A DNA stretch of 64,000 nt from Paenibacillus sp. PCH8 (GCF_002968835.1 NZ_PKQK01000002.1:124001-188000), one strand, 5' to 3'; shown: positions 1-9,947, counted from the stretch's first letter. Translations and numbers: made by a program. The notes: generated by a model from the sequence alone, not told the origin.

Positions 1-804
1 CGCATGAGCTGCTTCTATAGAGGCATTCAAAGCGAGAAGGCCGCTCTGATCTGCCAGGGATCGGATGGAATGTGCCATTCCTGAGCCTGTTTTAATCGAA
101 TTCAACATCTGCTCCGCATGTTGCCCCTGACTCTCCATATGCTGATGTACCCGGTTATAGGAAGCATCGACGTGCTTCAAACTGTCTTCCCCACGTTTGG
201 ACAATGCCAGGATCTCCCGCGCTTCGTGTGCTGTCTGATTGGCTGCATGAACCAATCTGGTGACAGCAGCATTGATTCTGGATATCTCCTGTCTACTTTC
301 GGTTACCGTGCGTTCGCGCTCTGCCGAAGCAGCCTGTTGCAGCTTTCGGGAAAGGGACATTACATCACGCATGGTAAGCACACCAAGCAGTCTGTCCTTC
401 TCTGTAACGAGCAGACAATCGTAGAAATGATGTTCATTCCGTCCAAGTGCGATATCAATAATCGCTGTTGCTTCCCTATGAATATCAACGATAACCGGAG
501 CTCTATTCGCTGCTTGCATGACTGGCTTACGATAGAATAGATCTGCGGCAAATCGCCCATTTAACATTCGATATAACGTCTCTCGCATTAATAATCCGAT
601 CGGTTTCATCTGTTCATCACACAATACGATGCAAGGGAAATCCTGATTTTGATTCAGCATCGTCGCAGCCTCACCACAGGTCGTATGGATTCTGGCAACG
701 GGAACCTGACGATAATAGTCATGCAGACGAATTACATGTTCTTCAGTAATAGCCTCTACCTCATCTTGTTTCACTACAGGTTTCGCTTCGAGCAACATAG
801 GCAT
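1..804 (-). CDS. CBS-domain methyl-accepting chemotaxis-type signalling protein (partial)
   Basis: The reading frame runs off the left edge of the window, so the C-terminus is missing. Residues about 20-150 look like a tandem CBS pair (typical core GVLTMRDVM near residue 150). They are followed by a long helical coiled coil and the start of an MCP signalling domain, with the classic LLALNASIEAAHA stretch at the window edge. No transmembrane segment is visible, so this is a soluble cytoplasmic receptor-like protein. CBS domains commonly bind adenine nucleotides; coupling to CheA/CheW is inferred from the MCP motif. The ATG at 804 follows AAAGGAG by about 11 bases; a second ATG two codons later is also possible. 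It is transcribed away from phoP and is separated from it by the phoP terminator. Confidence 0.8.
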   Translation of the reverse strand, partial: MPMLLEAKPVVKQDEVEAITEEHVIRLHDYYRQVPVARIHTTCGEAATMLNQNQDFPCIVLCDEQMKPIGLLMRETLYRMLNGRFAADLFYRKPVMQAANRAPVIVDIHREATAIIDIALGRNEHHFYDCLLVTEKDRLLGVLTMRDVMSLSRKLQQAASAERERTVTESRQEISRINAAVTRLVHAANQTAHEAREILALSKRGEDSLKHVDASYNRVHQHMESQGQHAEQMLNSIKTGSGMAHSIRSLADQSGLLALNASIEAAHA

Positions 805-937
805 GAATGCGTAATCTCCTTTACGTATTAGCTCCGTCTAAAGATTCATTATGTAGGTATATAGTATCACTCAGACAGATACATGCTACTCCCTTTACGT
901 AAAGAAACATCTTCCTATATGTAAAATGAACGTAAAA

Positions 938-983
938 TAAAACTCCCCAATCATTGCTAACTCGAATGATGGGGAGTTTTTCT
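938..983 (-). terminator. Rho-independent terminator of phoP
   Basis: Arms AACTCCCC(A)ATCATT (941-955) and AATGATGGGGAGTT (965-978) form a GC-rich hairpin. Read on the minus strand it is followed by TTTTATTTT. It overlaps the phoP stop codon. Confidence 0.85.
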
Positions 984-1685
984 TTTGACAACCAGTTTAT
1001 AACCTACACCACGAATCGAATCAATATGAACCGATTCGGGATCCAGCTCCAGCTTTTTGCGTAATGAACTGACATGCACGTCCACGGTTCGTTGGCCTCC
1101 GATATAGTCGAAGCCCCAGACCGCGTTCATCAGATCATCCCTTGTCAGCACCACACCCGGCTTCTTCGCCAAATATAACAGTACTTCGAACTCTTTGGGA
1201 CGCAGGCTGATGGATTGTCCACCCAGTGTCACTTCATACTTCAGAGGATAGATCTCCAGCTCTCCCAAAATAATGCGTGAGCCATCCTTGTCCTCCGGTT
1301 GCGGCAGATCTTCACCATTGGAATAACGTCTCAATACCGCATCCACTCTGGCTAGTAACTCAGATACGCCAAACGGTTTGGTAATATAATCATCGGCACC
1401 TGATTTCAGCCCCTGTACAACCTCAGCTTCACCGTTCTTCGCCGTCAGAATGATAACGGGTGTACTGACACCCTGAATTCTTAACTTGCTCAGAATGTCC
1501 AGACCATTCATGCCTGGAAGCATCAGATCGAGCAAAATGAGATCAAAGTCCTGAGACAAAGCTAGGTCATATCCTGTAGATCCGTGATCTTCAGCTGTAA
1601 CGTCATAACCTTCCTGTGTCAGGTTATACGTAAGTAATCTCGATAATGTAGGTTCATCTTCAATAACTAGCAAACGCTGTGCCAT
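957..1685 (-). CDS. phoP: Phosphate regulon response regulator PhoP (OmpR family)
   Basis: This 242-residue response regulator has a receiver domain (residues 1-120: acidic pair ED near 8-9, phosphoacceptor Asp in LLDLMLPGMNG near 51, conserved Lys in ITKPFG near 101). An OmpR/PhoB winged helix follows (about 140-235, RPKEFEVLLYLAKKPG and VDVHVSSLRKKLE). The assignment to PhoP rests on the adjacent PhoR-like kinase, on synteny with the citZ-icd-mdh-phoP region of B. subtilis, and on a Pho box at its promoter. The start was set at the ATG preceded by GAAGGGG; the longer frame would begin inside the promoter -10. Established role: controls genes for phosphate starvation. The kinase gene lies upstream rather than downstream, the reverse of B. 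subtilis phoPR. Confidence 0.9.
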   Translation of the reverse strand: MAQRLLVIEDEPTLSRLLTYNLTQEGYDVTAEDHGSTGYDLALSQDFDLILLDLMLPGMNGLDILSKLRIQGVSTPVIILTAKNGEAEVVQGLKSGADDYITKPFGVSELLARVDAVLRRYSNGEDLPQPEDKDGSRIILGELEIYPLKYEVTLGGQSISLRPKEFEVLLYLAKKPGVVLTRDDLMNAVWGFDYIGGQRTVDVHVSSLRKKLELDPESVHIDSIRGVGYKLVVKRKTPHHSS

Positions 1686-1734
1686 GATACCCCTTCTCTC
1701 TCCATAGGTTGTCTGTTGCCACAACACTTTTTCT

Positions 1735-1766
1735 ATCATAGCACTTAATTGTTAACGGGGTGTAAA
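1735..1766 (-). promoter_or_regulatory. phoP promoter with Pho box
   Basis: On the minus strand the sequence reads TTTACA-CCCCG-TTAACA (1766-1750). This is a perfect-spacing direct repeat of the TT(A/T/C)ACA PhoP half-site. Nine bases later comes an extended -10, TGCTATGAT (1743-1735). No good -35 is present, as expected of a PhoP-activated promoter. The position suggests that phoP is transcribed independently of phoR and is autoregulated (inference). Confidence 0.65.
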
Positions 1767-1801
1767 ACAAACCAACCTTTTTACATTTTGCTCTCAAAAA
1801 T

Positions 1802-3630
1802 CTACAACTCTTCGTCCTGTATTAATGGAAGGATAACGCGGAACGTTGTTCCCATACCCAATTCACTTTCTACAGACAATTTGCCATGATGCAATTCCAC
1901 CAGATGCTTAACGATGGAAAGTCCAAGGCCAGTCCCCCGGAATTACGGGATCTGCCTTTGTCTACCCGATAGAAACGTTCAAAGATTCGTGGCAAATCTT
2001 TCTTGGGTATGCCAATCCCCGTATCTGACACGGCAAATACGACTTGTTCATCCTCATCGTCAGGGTCCATCGTAACGGTCAACTTCACCCTTCCACCCTC
2101 GGAGATATAATTAATACCGTTGGATAACAGATTGATAAAGATCTGCTTCATCTTATCCTCATCCGCTTCAATGTACAGTTCTTCTGGAACATTCATTTCC
2201 AGACGAATCTGTTTTTTCTCCGCTACTTTGGACAAGGTGCCCAACACCATTTCGAAGAAAGAATACACGTGAACAGGTGAGCATTGCAGCGGCGCACGTT
2301 TGGATTCAATTTTGGATAATTCCAGAATATCCCCAATTAACCGGTTAAGCCGGTCTCCTTCATCATAGATAATTTTCAGGAATGAACGCTCTGTCTCCTT
2401 ATCCTGCACCCCGCCACTAAGCAAGGTTTCGGCAAACCCTTTCACCGCAGCAACAGGTGTCTTGAGCTCATGAGAGACATTCGCGACGAACTCACTACGC
2501 ATCGACTCCAACCTGCGAATCGCTGTCACGTCCTGCAAAAGGAATAACATGCCTCGATATCCGCCATCATCTTCGGACATCGGTACTCCGTCAATACGAA
2601 TCAGTCTCTCTTCCGGGTTGAACACACTTACTTCTTCATGCATCCGTTCTCTAAGTGCAACACTCTCTTCAATGGTACGAGTTAACTCATAGTGTCTTTT
2701 AAGTTCAATATAAGGCTTACCGGTAACTTTCCCCGCCTGAATACCCAGCATACGCTCCGCTTCCCGATTGACGAGTGCAATGGATTGCCCTGCATCAATC
2801 ATCACAATACCTCCGGTCATATTCGCCAGGACACTCTGCAGCAGCGCTTCATTGTCACGGATTGTTTTGAGTTGAGACTGCAGGCTGTCTGCCATGCCAT
2901 TAATCGCAAGTCCAAGCTGCCCGATCTCATCCTTGCGCGTCACATCAACTCTCGCATCGTATTCCAGTTTGGTAATCCGGTGGGCTACTTTCGTAATATG
3001 CTCAATTGGAGAGGTTAACCCCCGCGCTACCCGGTAGCTAACCAACGCCACAATTAGAAACAGCAATCCAAGTGCAGCGAACATAATCATCCATCCACGT
3101 TGAAGTCCCTGATCCACGGCCTGCAAACTCATGGACAGACGAATATAACCGTCAAATTTGCCGCTCGGCATCTCAATCATATCACTCTGGTCCGAATTCA
3201 CAGGAAGTGCTACATATAACATGTCCTGTCCCAACGTCTCACTGTAACGAATAGACTGCCCGTATCCATCTCCAACGGCACCCTTAATCTCCTCCCGGTT
3301 CAAGTGATTATCCATCGACGCCGGATCACTCTCGGAATCTCCAATGACCATACCGTCTTTATTAATAAACGTTACCCGGGAATCGGTCAGCCGATCCAAC
3401 TCCAGAGCCCGATCTGAATAATACTTCCGTGTTTCCGGCGAAGTTGGGTCACTTGCATCATGAAACGGGAACGTTGCTTTGAGCAAATTAATCTCGCGCA
3501 CCATCGTTTGCTCCAGTGCGGTAGTATGGGTGGTCTTAAATACTCTGCCCATCGTATATCCAGCCACAATGACGGATACGCCGATCAGCACCATCATAAT
3601 GATGGCCAGACGAATTCGGAACGGTCTCAT
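1802..3630 (-). pseudogene. phoR: Phosphate sensor histidine kinase PhoR, single-base frameshift near the C-terminus
   Basis: This is a membrane sensor kinase, partner of PhoP. Visible parts: TM1 (about 8-28), extracytoplasmic sensor (30-175), TM2 (about 178-200), HAMP (to about 255), PAS (about 262-375), HisKA with phosphoacceptor His in NVSHELKTPVAAVKG, and HATPase with N-box NLLSNGINYI and DTGIGIP. The frame breaks in the G2 box. After RSRNSGG the expected [17 protein letters not shown] appears only in the -1 frame and continues to a natural stop at 1802. Restoring one G in the G5 run (C5 at 1934-1938 on the plus strand) gives a normal 609-residue PhoR. As written, translation continues with about 25 unrelated residues and stops at 1870. 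Sequencing error is the simplest explanation. Confidence 0.85.
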
Positions 3631-3997
3631 CTATCTCTTCCTTTATGTTCAAATTAATATTTACGGACTCGCTAATGAATCCAGTTCTCTTCGGTCCCCA
3701 CGGGTGCTTCCTCCCCAAGTGTAATCGCTCGATCTATCATATCACAGATCATAGGACTTCCAATGGTTTCAATCAGAGCTTACAGCGCGCTACTCTACAG
3801 CGGCTTTTGGTAAGGCTAGTGATAAAATATCATATATGTATCAACAGAGATACAGACTTTTGTAAACAGGTGCTAAACTGTATCTTCAACTTACTACTCC
3901 ACTCACATACACAAAGGCGCACCGCTCAGCCATGCCGAAAGCGATACGCCTTTGTATATATATTCTCTCCTAACCTGGATCCTAACTTCTTAACGTA
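3631..3997. other. Intergenic region upstream of phoR
   Basis: No credible gene was seen in 367 bases. At 3911-3955 there is an inverted repeat (ACAAAGGCG / CGCCTTTGT) just after the dehydrogenase stop codon that may end that transcript, although no T-run follows it. A weak Pho-box-like TTTAGC-N5-TTTACA (minus strand, 3877-3861) and an ATCATA (3829-3834) could belong to a phoR promoter, but the spacing is poor. Confidence 0.4.
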
Positions 3998-4870
3998 TCA
4001 CCCGTTCACTACTTCGCCGCCATTCACATGCATCACTTGTCCGCTCACATATGAGGAATCATCCGAAGCAAGGTATACATAAGCGGGAGCAAGCTCATCC
4101 GGCTGCCCTGGGCGCTTCATCGGCTGTGTTGCGCCGAACTCACTCACTTTTTTCTCATCAAATGTAGATGGAATGAGTGGCGTCCAGATTGGGCCTGGCG
4201 CGACGGCATTGACCCGAATCCCTTTCTCAATCACATTCATCGACAAGGAGCGTGTGAATGAAGTAATGGCTCCTTTGGTTGACGAATAATCAAGCAAGGT
4301 GGGGCTGCCCCGATAGGCCGTAATCGAAGTGGTGTTAATGATCGTACTGCCTTGCTTCAGATGAGGAAGTGCAGCCTGCGTCACATAGAACATGCCAAAT
4401 ATATTGGTACGGAAAGTACGCTCCAGCTGTTCGGGTGTAATATCCTCCAGATTCTGTTGTGGATGCTGTTCTGCGGCGTTATTCACGACAATGTCCAGTT
4501 TGCCCAGTTCATCTACCGTCTGTTGAACCGTTTTCTTGGCAAAGGCAGGGTCACCGATGTCACCGGCAATCAAGATGCACTTGCGTCCTTCCTGCTCAAC
4601 CTGACGTTTCGTTTCCTTGGCATCTTCATGCTCGCTCAGGTATCCAATGGCTACATCTGCGCCTTCTTTGGCATACGTAACGGCAACGGCTCGTCCGATC
4701 CCGCTATCGCCCCCTGTAATGAGCGCAACTTTACCCGACAATTTACCAGCGGCTTTGTATTCCGGCTTCTCAAATTCTGGTCTGGGATGCATCTCTGATT
4801 CGATTCCCGGACGTTGATCCTGATGTTGCGCAGGCATTGTTTTTTGATTTTGCTCCGTTGTGGTTGACAT
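3998..4870 (-). CDS. Short-chain dehydrogenase/reductase, YdaD/YhxC-type stress oxidoreductase
   Basis: This is a 290-residue classical SDR with an N-terminal extension of about 42 polar residues. The Rossmann motif TGGDSGIGR lies at 52-60, NNAA near 131, the catalytic Ser in NTTSITAYRG, and the YxxxK motif as YSSTK near 196-200. The C-terminal GQVMHVNGGEVVNG is typical of the family. The extended N-terminus (QRPGIESEMHPRPEF) is characteristic of the Bacillus general-stress SDRs YdaD/YhdF/YhxC. The substrate is unknown; NAD(P)-dependent alcohol or aldehyde oxidoreduction is likely. The ATG is preceded by GAGAGGAGA. It stands alone, divergent from the diguanylate cyclase gene. No SigB-type promoter was found upstream. 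Confidence 0.85.
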   Translation of the reverse strand: MSTTTEQNQKTMPAQHQDQRPGIESEMHPRPEFEKPEYKAAGKLSGKVALITGGDSGIGRAVAVTYAKEGADVAIGYLSEHEDAKETKRQVEQEGRKCILIAGDIGDPAFAKKTVQQTVDELGKLDIVVNNAAEQHPQQNLEDITPEQLERTFRTNIFGMFYVTQAALPHLKQGSTIINTTSITAYRGSPTLLDYSSTKGAITSFTRSLSMNVIEKGIRVNAVAPGPIWTPLIPSTFDEKKVSEFGATQPMKRPGQPDELAPAYVYLASDDSSYVSGQVMHVNGGEVVNG

Positions 4871-5292
4871 CTAACATTCTCCTCTCAAAATGTGAACATA
4901 TTGAGTTACAAAAGACATGGGAATCACTGCACACTTCCTTGTCTTTCGTTCTCTGAAAAGTCTCATTCTGTAGGATGGCATGAACAGTCCAGATTATTCT
5001 TCTGCGCTGAACAGCACCCAAAGTTATGTGTGCTCTCTGTAATTGTTATTTACCACACGCTTTGGATATCAAACAAAGAATTTGCGTCATAATTATCTTT
5101 AAAAAATTTCAAACTTTTTTCGAAATTAGACTGTTTCACGATAGAAAGTGTGTTCCTATGCTGCTTGGGCTGATGTACAATGTAGAGTATACAGATATGC
5201 TTTTATTCTCATTTCACATGACTCATTCAGGTTGCTTTTCTACTCAACATTTCGAACCTAACCAACATTCTAAACCGACATGGAGACTGACA
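4871..5292. other. Divergent intergenic region between SDR and diguanylate cyclase genes
   Basis: About 420 bases without a convincing gene. The frame open upstream of the diguanylate cyclase ATG lacks a ribosome site and has no protein-like character. The stretch should hold promoters for both flanking genes; only one sigma-A-like candidate (5165-5193) was noted. Confidence 0.4.
5165..5193 (+). promoter_or_regulatory. Candidate sigma-A promoter for the diguanylate cyclase gene
   Basis: TTGGGC (5165-5170), 17-base spacer, TATACA (5188-5193), about 100 bases before the ATG. The match is modest and was chosen by spacing and position. Confidence 0.35.
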
Positions 5293-6852
5293 ATGGAATC
5301 GCACATTAATTTGTATATAACACTTGTAGCCACTTCAGCCGTACTGAATGTGTTTTTGTGTTTATATACGTATTCTAGAAGATCAGAGATCCCCAGTTCC
5401 CAAATATTCATACTCTACACAGGAGCATTATCCATATACACATTCGGATATGCGATTGAGCTGGCCAGTAACACGCTGGAACAGATGAAGTTTTGGACTA
5501 CCGTGGAGTATATAGGCATGCCCTTCTCCGCATCTCTCGGTTTAATCCTGATGGTGAAGTATACGGGGAAAACCTTGTCCAAAAAGGTAACTGCCGTACT
5601 GTTTGTCATCCCTTCCATCACGCTATGTATGGTAGCCACCAATGATTTTCATCATCTATTTTACAAAAAGGTATGGCTGAGAGAAGATAGTCCGGTACCC
5701 CTTATGGATATTGCTATAGGACAATGGTATGTGATACACGGGGCATTCACGTTCTCCTGTCTGTTGTGCGCTTGCCTGATTCTCATTGGACAGTGGCGAC
5801 ACACCAAGAAGATGTACCGTCGTCAGTTACTCACTCTGATTACTTCACAGATTATTCCCATGGTCGCAGCTTTCCTGTATTTAATTGGTCTGACTCCGGG
5901 AGGAATGGACCCTGTACCTGTGCTTATGTGCATCACATCTGCCATGTATATCTGGGCTATTCTATCTTCCAGACTCCTGACCATCGTACCGATTGCCAAG
6001 GACAGTATCTTCGAGAGCATGCGTGAAGGTGTTATCGTACTGGATAGTTCCAACCGTCTGGTTGATTACAACAGATCTCTGCGTGATATGTTGCCAGAGC
6101 TTAATCAAACCATGGTGGGCCAACCTCTGAATGACATATGGCTTTCCCTTGCCGGAGAGACATTTCCGGTTGAATATGGCAGAGAAGGTCTGCAAACGGA
6201 TCTCTACTGGCAGTTATGCGGAGAGACTGTATGTTATCAGGTCAGAACATCTTATGTATTTAACAAAAATGCACAGGTCGTGGGCACTCTGATTATGCTA
6301 ATCGATATTACAGAACAACGTTTCATGCAAGAGCAATTGAAACAGTTGGCTTATTTCGATGGTCTGACCAAAATCTATAATCGCACTCAATTTCTGCTTA
6401 AAGGGCGAGAAATGTTGAGTGAAGCAGACCTTAGTCTGCAATCCGCGTCTCTTATTTTATTGGATATTGATTACTTCAAACGCATAAACGATACGTATGG
6501 GCATGACGTTGGTGATCAGGCCCTCGTTCATGTTGTCTCCGTATGCAATCGCTATCTTCGTAATGACATGATGTTCGCACGCTATGGAGGTGAAGAGTTC
6601 GTCATCGCTCTTCCGAACACCTCGCTTCAAGAAGCCGCGCAGCTTGCAGAACAACTGAGAGTGGCCTTGTTGAATGAACCGCTCGATATACAGGGGGTTC
6701 CTGTAACGTTGACTTCAAGCTTTGGTGTTGCCCAATATAATGGAGAGTCAGACTCCCTGGAGTCCTTGTTGCGGGATGCTGACCATGCGCTATACGAGTC
6801 CAAGCGCAATGGTCGAAATACAGTGCGTGTACATGCTGTAAGTATGGCATAA
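5293..6852 (+). CDS. Membrane-bound diguanylate cyclase (7TM sensor - PAS - GGDEF)
   Basis: A 519-residue protein. The N-terminal 225 residues are about seven hydrophobic helices resembling the histidine-kinase N-terminal 7TM sensor region. A PAS domain (about 235-335, ending in LIDITEQRFM) and a GGDEF domain (about 345-515) follow. The GGDEF domain has DIDYFKRINDTYGHDVGD and an intact GGEEF active site near 432-436, so it should make cyclic di-GMP from GTP. The inhibitory RxxD site is replaced by RNDM, so product inhibition through that site is unlikely. The ATG at 5293 was chosen because GGAG lies 8 bases upstream; the longer frame adds 89 non-protein-like residues. The ligand of the 7TM part is unknown. 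Confidence 0.88.
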   Translation: MESHINLYITLVATSAVLNVFLCLYTYSRRSEIPSSQIFILYTGALSIYTFGYAIELASNTLEQMKFWTTVEYIGMPFSASLGLILMVKYTGKTLSKKVTAVLFVIPSITLCMVATNDFHHLFYKKVWLREDSPVPLMDIAIGQWYVIHGAFTFSCLLCACLILIGQWRHTKKMYRRQLLTLITSQIIPMVAAFLYLIGLTPGGMDPVPVLMCITSAMYIWAILSSRLLTIVPIAKDSIFESMREGVIVLDSSNRLVDYNRSLRDMLPELNQTMVGQPLNDIWLSLAGETFPVEYGREGLQTDLYWQLCGETVCYQVRTSYVFNKNAQVVGTLIMLIDITEQRFMQEQLKQLAYFDGLTKIYNRTQFLLKGREMLSEADLSLQSASLILLDIDYFKRINDTYGHDVGDQALVHVVSVCNRYLRNDMMFARYGGEEFVIALPNTSLQEAAQLAEQLRVALLNEPLDIQGVPVTLTSSFGVAQYNGESDSLESLLRDADHALYESKRNGRNTVRVHAVSMA

Positions 6853-6886
6853 CCAATGAAGCCCCCTCTCTCATCATAGCAACAAC

Positions 6887-6918
6887 AAAAATAGACAGCC
6901 CAAGAGGCTGTCTATTTC
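6887..6918 (+). terminator. Rho-independent terminator after diguanylate cyclase
   Basis: AATAGACAGCC / GGCTGTCTATT hairpin with a 5-base loop, 35 bases after the stop codon, followed by TT-rich sequence. The A-rich left flank could let it act in both directions. Confidence 0.75.
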
Positions 6919-6989
6919 ATATCTGTATGCTGTACATACCGTCTTACATTACATCTCAGCCGAGATGGATTAACCATCCTCAATTGGAC

Positions 6990-7415
6990 TTAGATTACTG
7001 TGTTATTCACCATCAAATACACCATGATCAACAAGAACACTGCAAGAAGTGTACTGAACATACGGATCTTGCTCTGTTCAGGCCCCACATCACGCTTGCT
7101 CTTCACACCTTCTGCTGCGAGACGAAGCGGTTTACCCATAATACCGCCAACAGCCGCAATAGCCAGAAGTAGAACAACAACGACAGCCATCCACAGATGA
7201 GAATACTCACCTTTCGTCATCAGGTAACCACCCGTAAGAAGTTGAATCACAAGTCCATACTGCGCGATTTTGTTCAACGAACGGAGCGAAGAAAATGCCC
7301 CCTCTTGTGCTGCTGCATTCAAATTGCGGATTTTACCGACCACGAATGGCAGGATCAGATAGAATCCCATCGCCAGTGCTCCAATAATATGAAGCAGATA
7401 CATAATCATTCCCAA
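6990..7415 (-). CDS. Small multi-pass membrane protein of unknown function
   Basis: About 141 residues with four hydrophobic segments (roughly 3-25, 55-75, 80-100 and 118-138) separated by short basic loops. No family was recognised with confidence; the size and four-helix layout resemble CopD/DUF2269-like membrane proteins. The start is ambiguous. AGGAGG abuts an ATG at 7424 with no spacer, whereas a TTG at 7415 sits 9 bases behind it; an ATG at 7409 is also possible. It lies between the TCA genes and a convergent diguanylate cyclase gene, with its own upstream region, and shares no obvious operon. Confidence 0.65.
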   Translation of the reverse strand: MGMIMYLLHIIGALAMGFYLILPFVVGKIRNLNAAAQEGAFSSLRSLNKIAQYGLVIQLLTGGYLMTKGEYSHLWMAVVVVLLLAIAAVGGIMGKPLRLAAEGVKSKRDVGPEQSKIRMFSTLLAVFLLIMVYLMVNNTVI

Positions 7416-7488
7416 AATTTTCATCCTCCTCAACATTTTCGGTGTGCTATACATCACATTCCATTATACTGGGGAACTTATCCAAAGA

Positions 7489-7522
7489 AAAGAAAACCTC
7501 CGGGTTCTCCGGAGGTTTTCTC
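7489..7522 (-). terminator. Terminator of the citZ-icd-mdh region
   Basis: GAAAACCTCCGG / CCGGAGGTTTTC perfect 12-base arms with a 5-base loop. On the minus strand it is followed by TTTTCTTT. It lies 30 bases after the mdh stop. Confidence 0.9.
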
Positions 7523-7550
7523 TCTTTTTCTGTTCAAAAAAATATCAAAC

Positions 7551-8492
7551 TTACAAATTCACTACGGAAATGACGTTACGAACCGAGTCAGCAGACTTGT
7601 CCAGTCCTTCTTTTTCTTCCGCCGTTAGTTCAAGTTCGAAAATTTTCTCAATGCCGTTACCACCCAGAATGGTTGGTACACCCAAGAACAGATCATTGTA
7701 GCCATATTCACCTTCAAGATAAGCGATGACTGGAATGATACGTTTCTTATCCTTCAGAATTGCTTCGGTCATCTGAACGAGTGAAGCCGCCGGTGCATAG
7801 TAGGCACTACCGTTACCCAGCAGATTCACAATTTCACCACCGCCAACACGCGTGCGCGCAACGATGGACTCGATACGATCTGCCGGAATCAACGCGTCGA
7901 TTGGAATGCCCCCCACGCTCGAATAACGAACGAGTGGTACCATGTCGTCTCCGTGGCCGCCAAGAACGAATCCACGAACATCTTCCACCGATACATTCAA
8001 CTCTTGTGCAATGAAGGTACAGTAACGTGCTGTATCCAGCACACCTGATTGACCGATAACACGGTTTTTAGGAAAACCCAGGGTCTGATAAGCTGCATAA
8101 GTCATCGCATCTACCGGGTTGCTTAGAATAATGACAATGGAATCAGGGCAATATTTTTTCACATTTTCACAAACGGACTTCACAATACCTGCGTTCGTAT
8201 TGACCAGATCATCACGGCTCATCCCCGGTTTGCGGGCAATGCCAGCTGTGATGATTACAATCTCGGAACCTGCAGTATCTTCATAGTTGGAAGTACCGAC
8301 GATATGGCTGTCGAATCCTTGGACAGGACTGGCTTCCATCATATCGAGTGCTTTTCCTTTCGTCGGGTTCTCCAATTGAGGAATATCAACCAGTATAACA
8401 TCCCCGAGTTCTTTTTGGGCAAGCATCAATGCGGTTGTGGCACCGGTAAATCCGGCACCGACTACTGTGATTTTTTTGCGCTGAATAGTCAC
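7551..8492 (-). CDS. mdh: Malate dehydrogenase
   Basis: A 313-residue NAD-dependent malate dehydrogenase of the LDH-like bacterial type. It converts malate and oxaloacetate in the TCA cycle. The nucleotide-binding motif [10 protein letters not shown] (12-21) and the NAD-selective Asp in ILVDIP (about 36) are visible. So are the substrate-binding Arg residues in [21 protein letters not shown], and the catalytic His in [10 protein letters not shown]. The start is GTG, preceded by AAGGGGAG, 15 bases after the icd stop codon. It is the last gene of citZ-icd-mdh, as in B. subtilis. Length and motifs are normal. Confidence 0.97.
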   Translation of the reverse strand: MTIQRKKITVVGAGFTGATTALMLAQKELGDVILVDIPQLENPTKGKALDMMEASPVQGFDSHIVGTSNYEDTAGSEIVIITAGIARKPGMSRDDLVNTNAGIVKSVCENVKKYCPDSIVIILSNPVDAMTYAAYQTLGFPKNRVIGQSGVLDTARYCTFIAQELNVSVEDVRGFVLGGHGDDMVPLVRYSSVGGIPIDALIPADRIESIVARTRVGGGEIVNLLGNGSAYYAPAASLVQMTEAILKDKKRIIPVIAYLEGEYGYNDLFLGVPTILGGNGIEKIFELELTAEEKEGLDKSADSVRNVISVVNL

Positions 8493-8507
8493 GATTCACA
8501 TCTCCCC

Positions 8508-9800
8508 TTACAGGTTTTTAATGATTTGATCAGCGAATTCAGAACATTTCACTTCAGTAGCGCCGTCCATCAGACGTGCAAAGTCATACGTTACTGTTTT
8601 ATTGTTAATGGAGGTTTCCATACCTTTGTAGATCAGATTAGCTGCTTCTTGCCATCCCAAGTGCTCAAGCATCATTACGCCGGACAGAATAACGGAACCT
8701 GGGTTCACGACATCTTTGTCCGCGTATTTAGGTGCAGTACCGTGAGTTGCTTCGAAGATCGCATGTCCTGTTACATAGTTGATGTTCGCTCCAGGAGCGA
8801 TACCAATTCCGCCAACTTGCGCTGCAAGTGCATCAGACAGATAGTCACCATTCAGGTTCAGGGTTGCGATGACATCGAATTCACCTGGACGAGTCAATAC
8901 TTGTTGCAGAGCGATATCGGCAATCGCATCTTTTACGATGATTTTACCAGCATCTTCAGCTGCTTTTTGTGCTGCATTCGCTGCATCCGTACCGTCTTTT
9001 TCCTTGATTACATCATATTGTGCCCATGTGAATACTTTGTCGCCAAACTCTTCTTCAGCCACTTCGTAACCCCAGTTTTTGAAAGCACCTTCGGTAAATT
9101 TCATGATGTTACCTTTGTGTACCAATGTAACGGTCTTACGGTTATGTTCGATCGCATACTCCACTGCTGCACGCACCAGACGTTTCGAACCTTCCGAAGA
9201 TACAGGCTTGATACCAATACCGGAAGTTTCAGGGAAACGAATTTTGTTAGCACCCATTTCCTGTTGCAGGAACTGGATCACTTTTTTCACTTCTTCTGAT
9301 CCTTCTGCAAACTCGATTCCTGCATAGATATCTTCCGTATTCTCACGGAAAATGACCATATCTACCAGCTCAGGACGTTTCACTGGAGAAGGTACACCGT
9401 CGAAATAACGAACAGGACGCAAGCAAGTGTACAGGTCAAGCTCTTGGCGAAGTGCTACGTTCAAGGAACGGATACCGCCGCCGATTGGCGTTGTCAGTGG
9501 TCCTTTGATCGCTACGATATATTCGCGAATGGCTTCAAGTGTATCATTCGGCAACCACTCACCGTATGTATCGAATGCTTTTTGTCCAGCAAACACTTCA
9601 TACCATGCAATTTTTTTGTTGCCATCATATGCTTTTTCAACAGCTGCATCCAATACACGCTTGGAAGCTTTCCAGATATCACGGCCTGTACCGTCACCTT
9701 CGATAAATGGAATGATCGGGTTATTAGGTACTTGAAGTGTACCGTTATCAATTTGAATTTTTTCGCCTTCAGTTGGGTGAGCAAATTTTTCTAATTTCAT
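8508..9800 (-). CDS. icd: NADP-dependent isocitrate dehydrogenase
   Basis: A 430-residue homodimeric isocitrate dehydrogenase that oxidatively decarboxylates isocitrate to 2-oxoglutarate. The substrate loop [11 protein letters not shown] (Ser equivalent to the regulatory Ser of the E. coli enzyme), NTEDIYAG, metal-binding [14 protein letters not shown] and the nucleotide site [17 protein letters not shown] are all present. The ATG is preceded by a clean AGGAGG. It is the middle gene of citZ-icd-mdh, 147 bases behind citZ and 15 bases ahead of mdh. Confidence 0.97.
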   Translation of the reverse strand: MKLEKFAHPTEGEKIQIDNGTLQVPNNPIIPFIEGDGTGRDIWKASKRVLDAAVEKAYDGNKKIAWYEVFAGQKAFDTYGEWLPNDTLEAIREYIVAIKGPLTTPIGGGIRSLNVALRQELDLYTCLRPVRYFDGVPSPVKRPELVDMVIFRENTEDIYAGIEFAEGSEEVKKVIQFLQQEMGANKIRFPETSGIGIKPVSSEGSKRLVRAAVEYAIEHNRKTVTLVHKGNIMKFTEGAFKNWGYEVAEEEFGDKVFTWAQYDVIKEKDGTDAANAAQKAAEDAGKIIVKDAIADIALQQVLTRPGEFDVIATLNLNGDYLSDALAAQVGGIGIAPGANINYVTGHAIFEATHGTAPKYADKDVVNPGSVILSGVMMLEHLGWQEAANLIYKGMETSINNKTVTYDFARLMDGATEVKCSEFADQIIKNL

Positions 9801-9947
9801 AGTTAAAATTCCTCCTAGGTTTCGTATATGCAGTATTTATTATACCACTATTCTTGTTGATGGAAGGGTCATGAAAGTTCAAGCAGGTATCGCTCAGACT
9901 TCCCAACCCTTCACCTCGTCCATATGATTATACTGTTTTTGCGGCTA

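Noticed and set aside
3829..3877. Possible Pho box (TTTAGC-N5-TTTACA) and -10 upstream of phoR
   Set aside because: One half-site is poor and the distance to the nearest -10-like sequence is too long; kept only as a remark.
8304..9299. Open plus-strand frame of 331 codons opposite icd/mdh
   Set aside because: It is antisense to two highly conserved TCA genes, has no ribosome site, and its Phe/Cys/His-rich translation is typical of a mirror frame.
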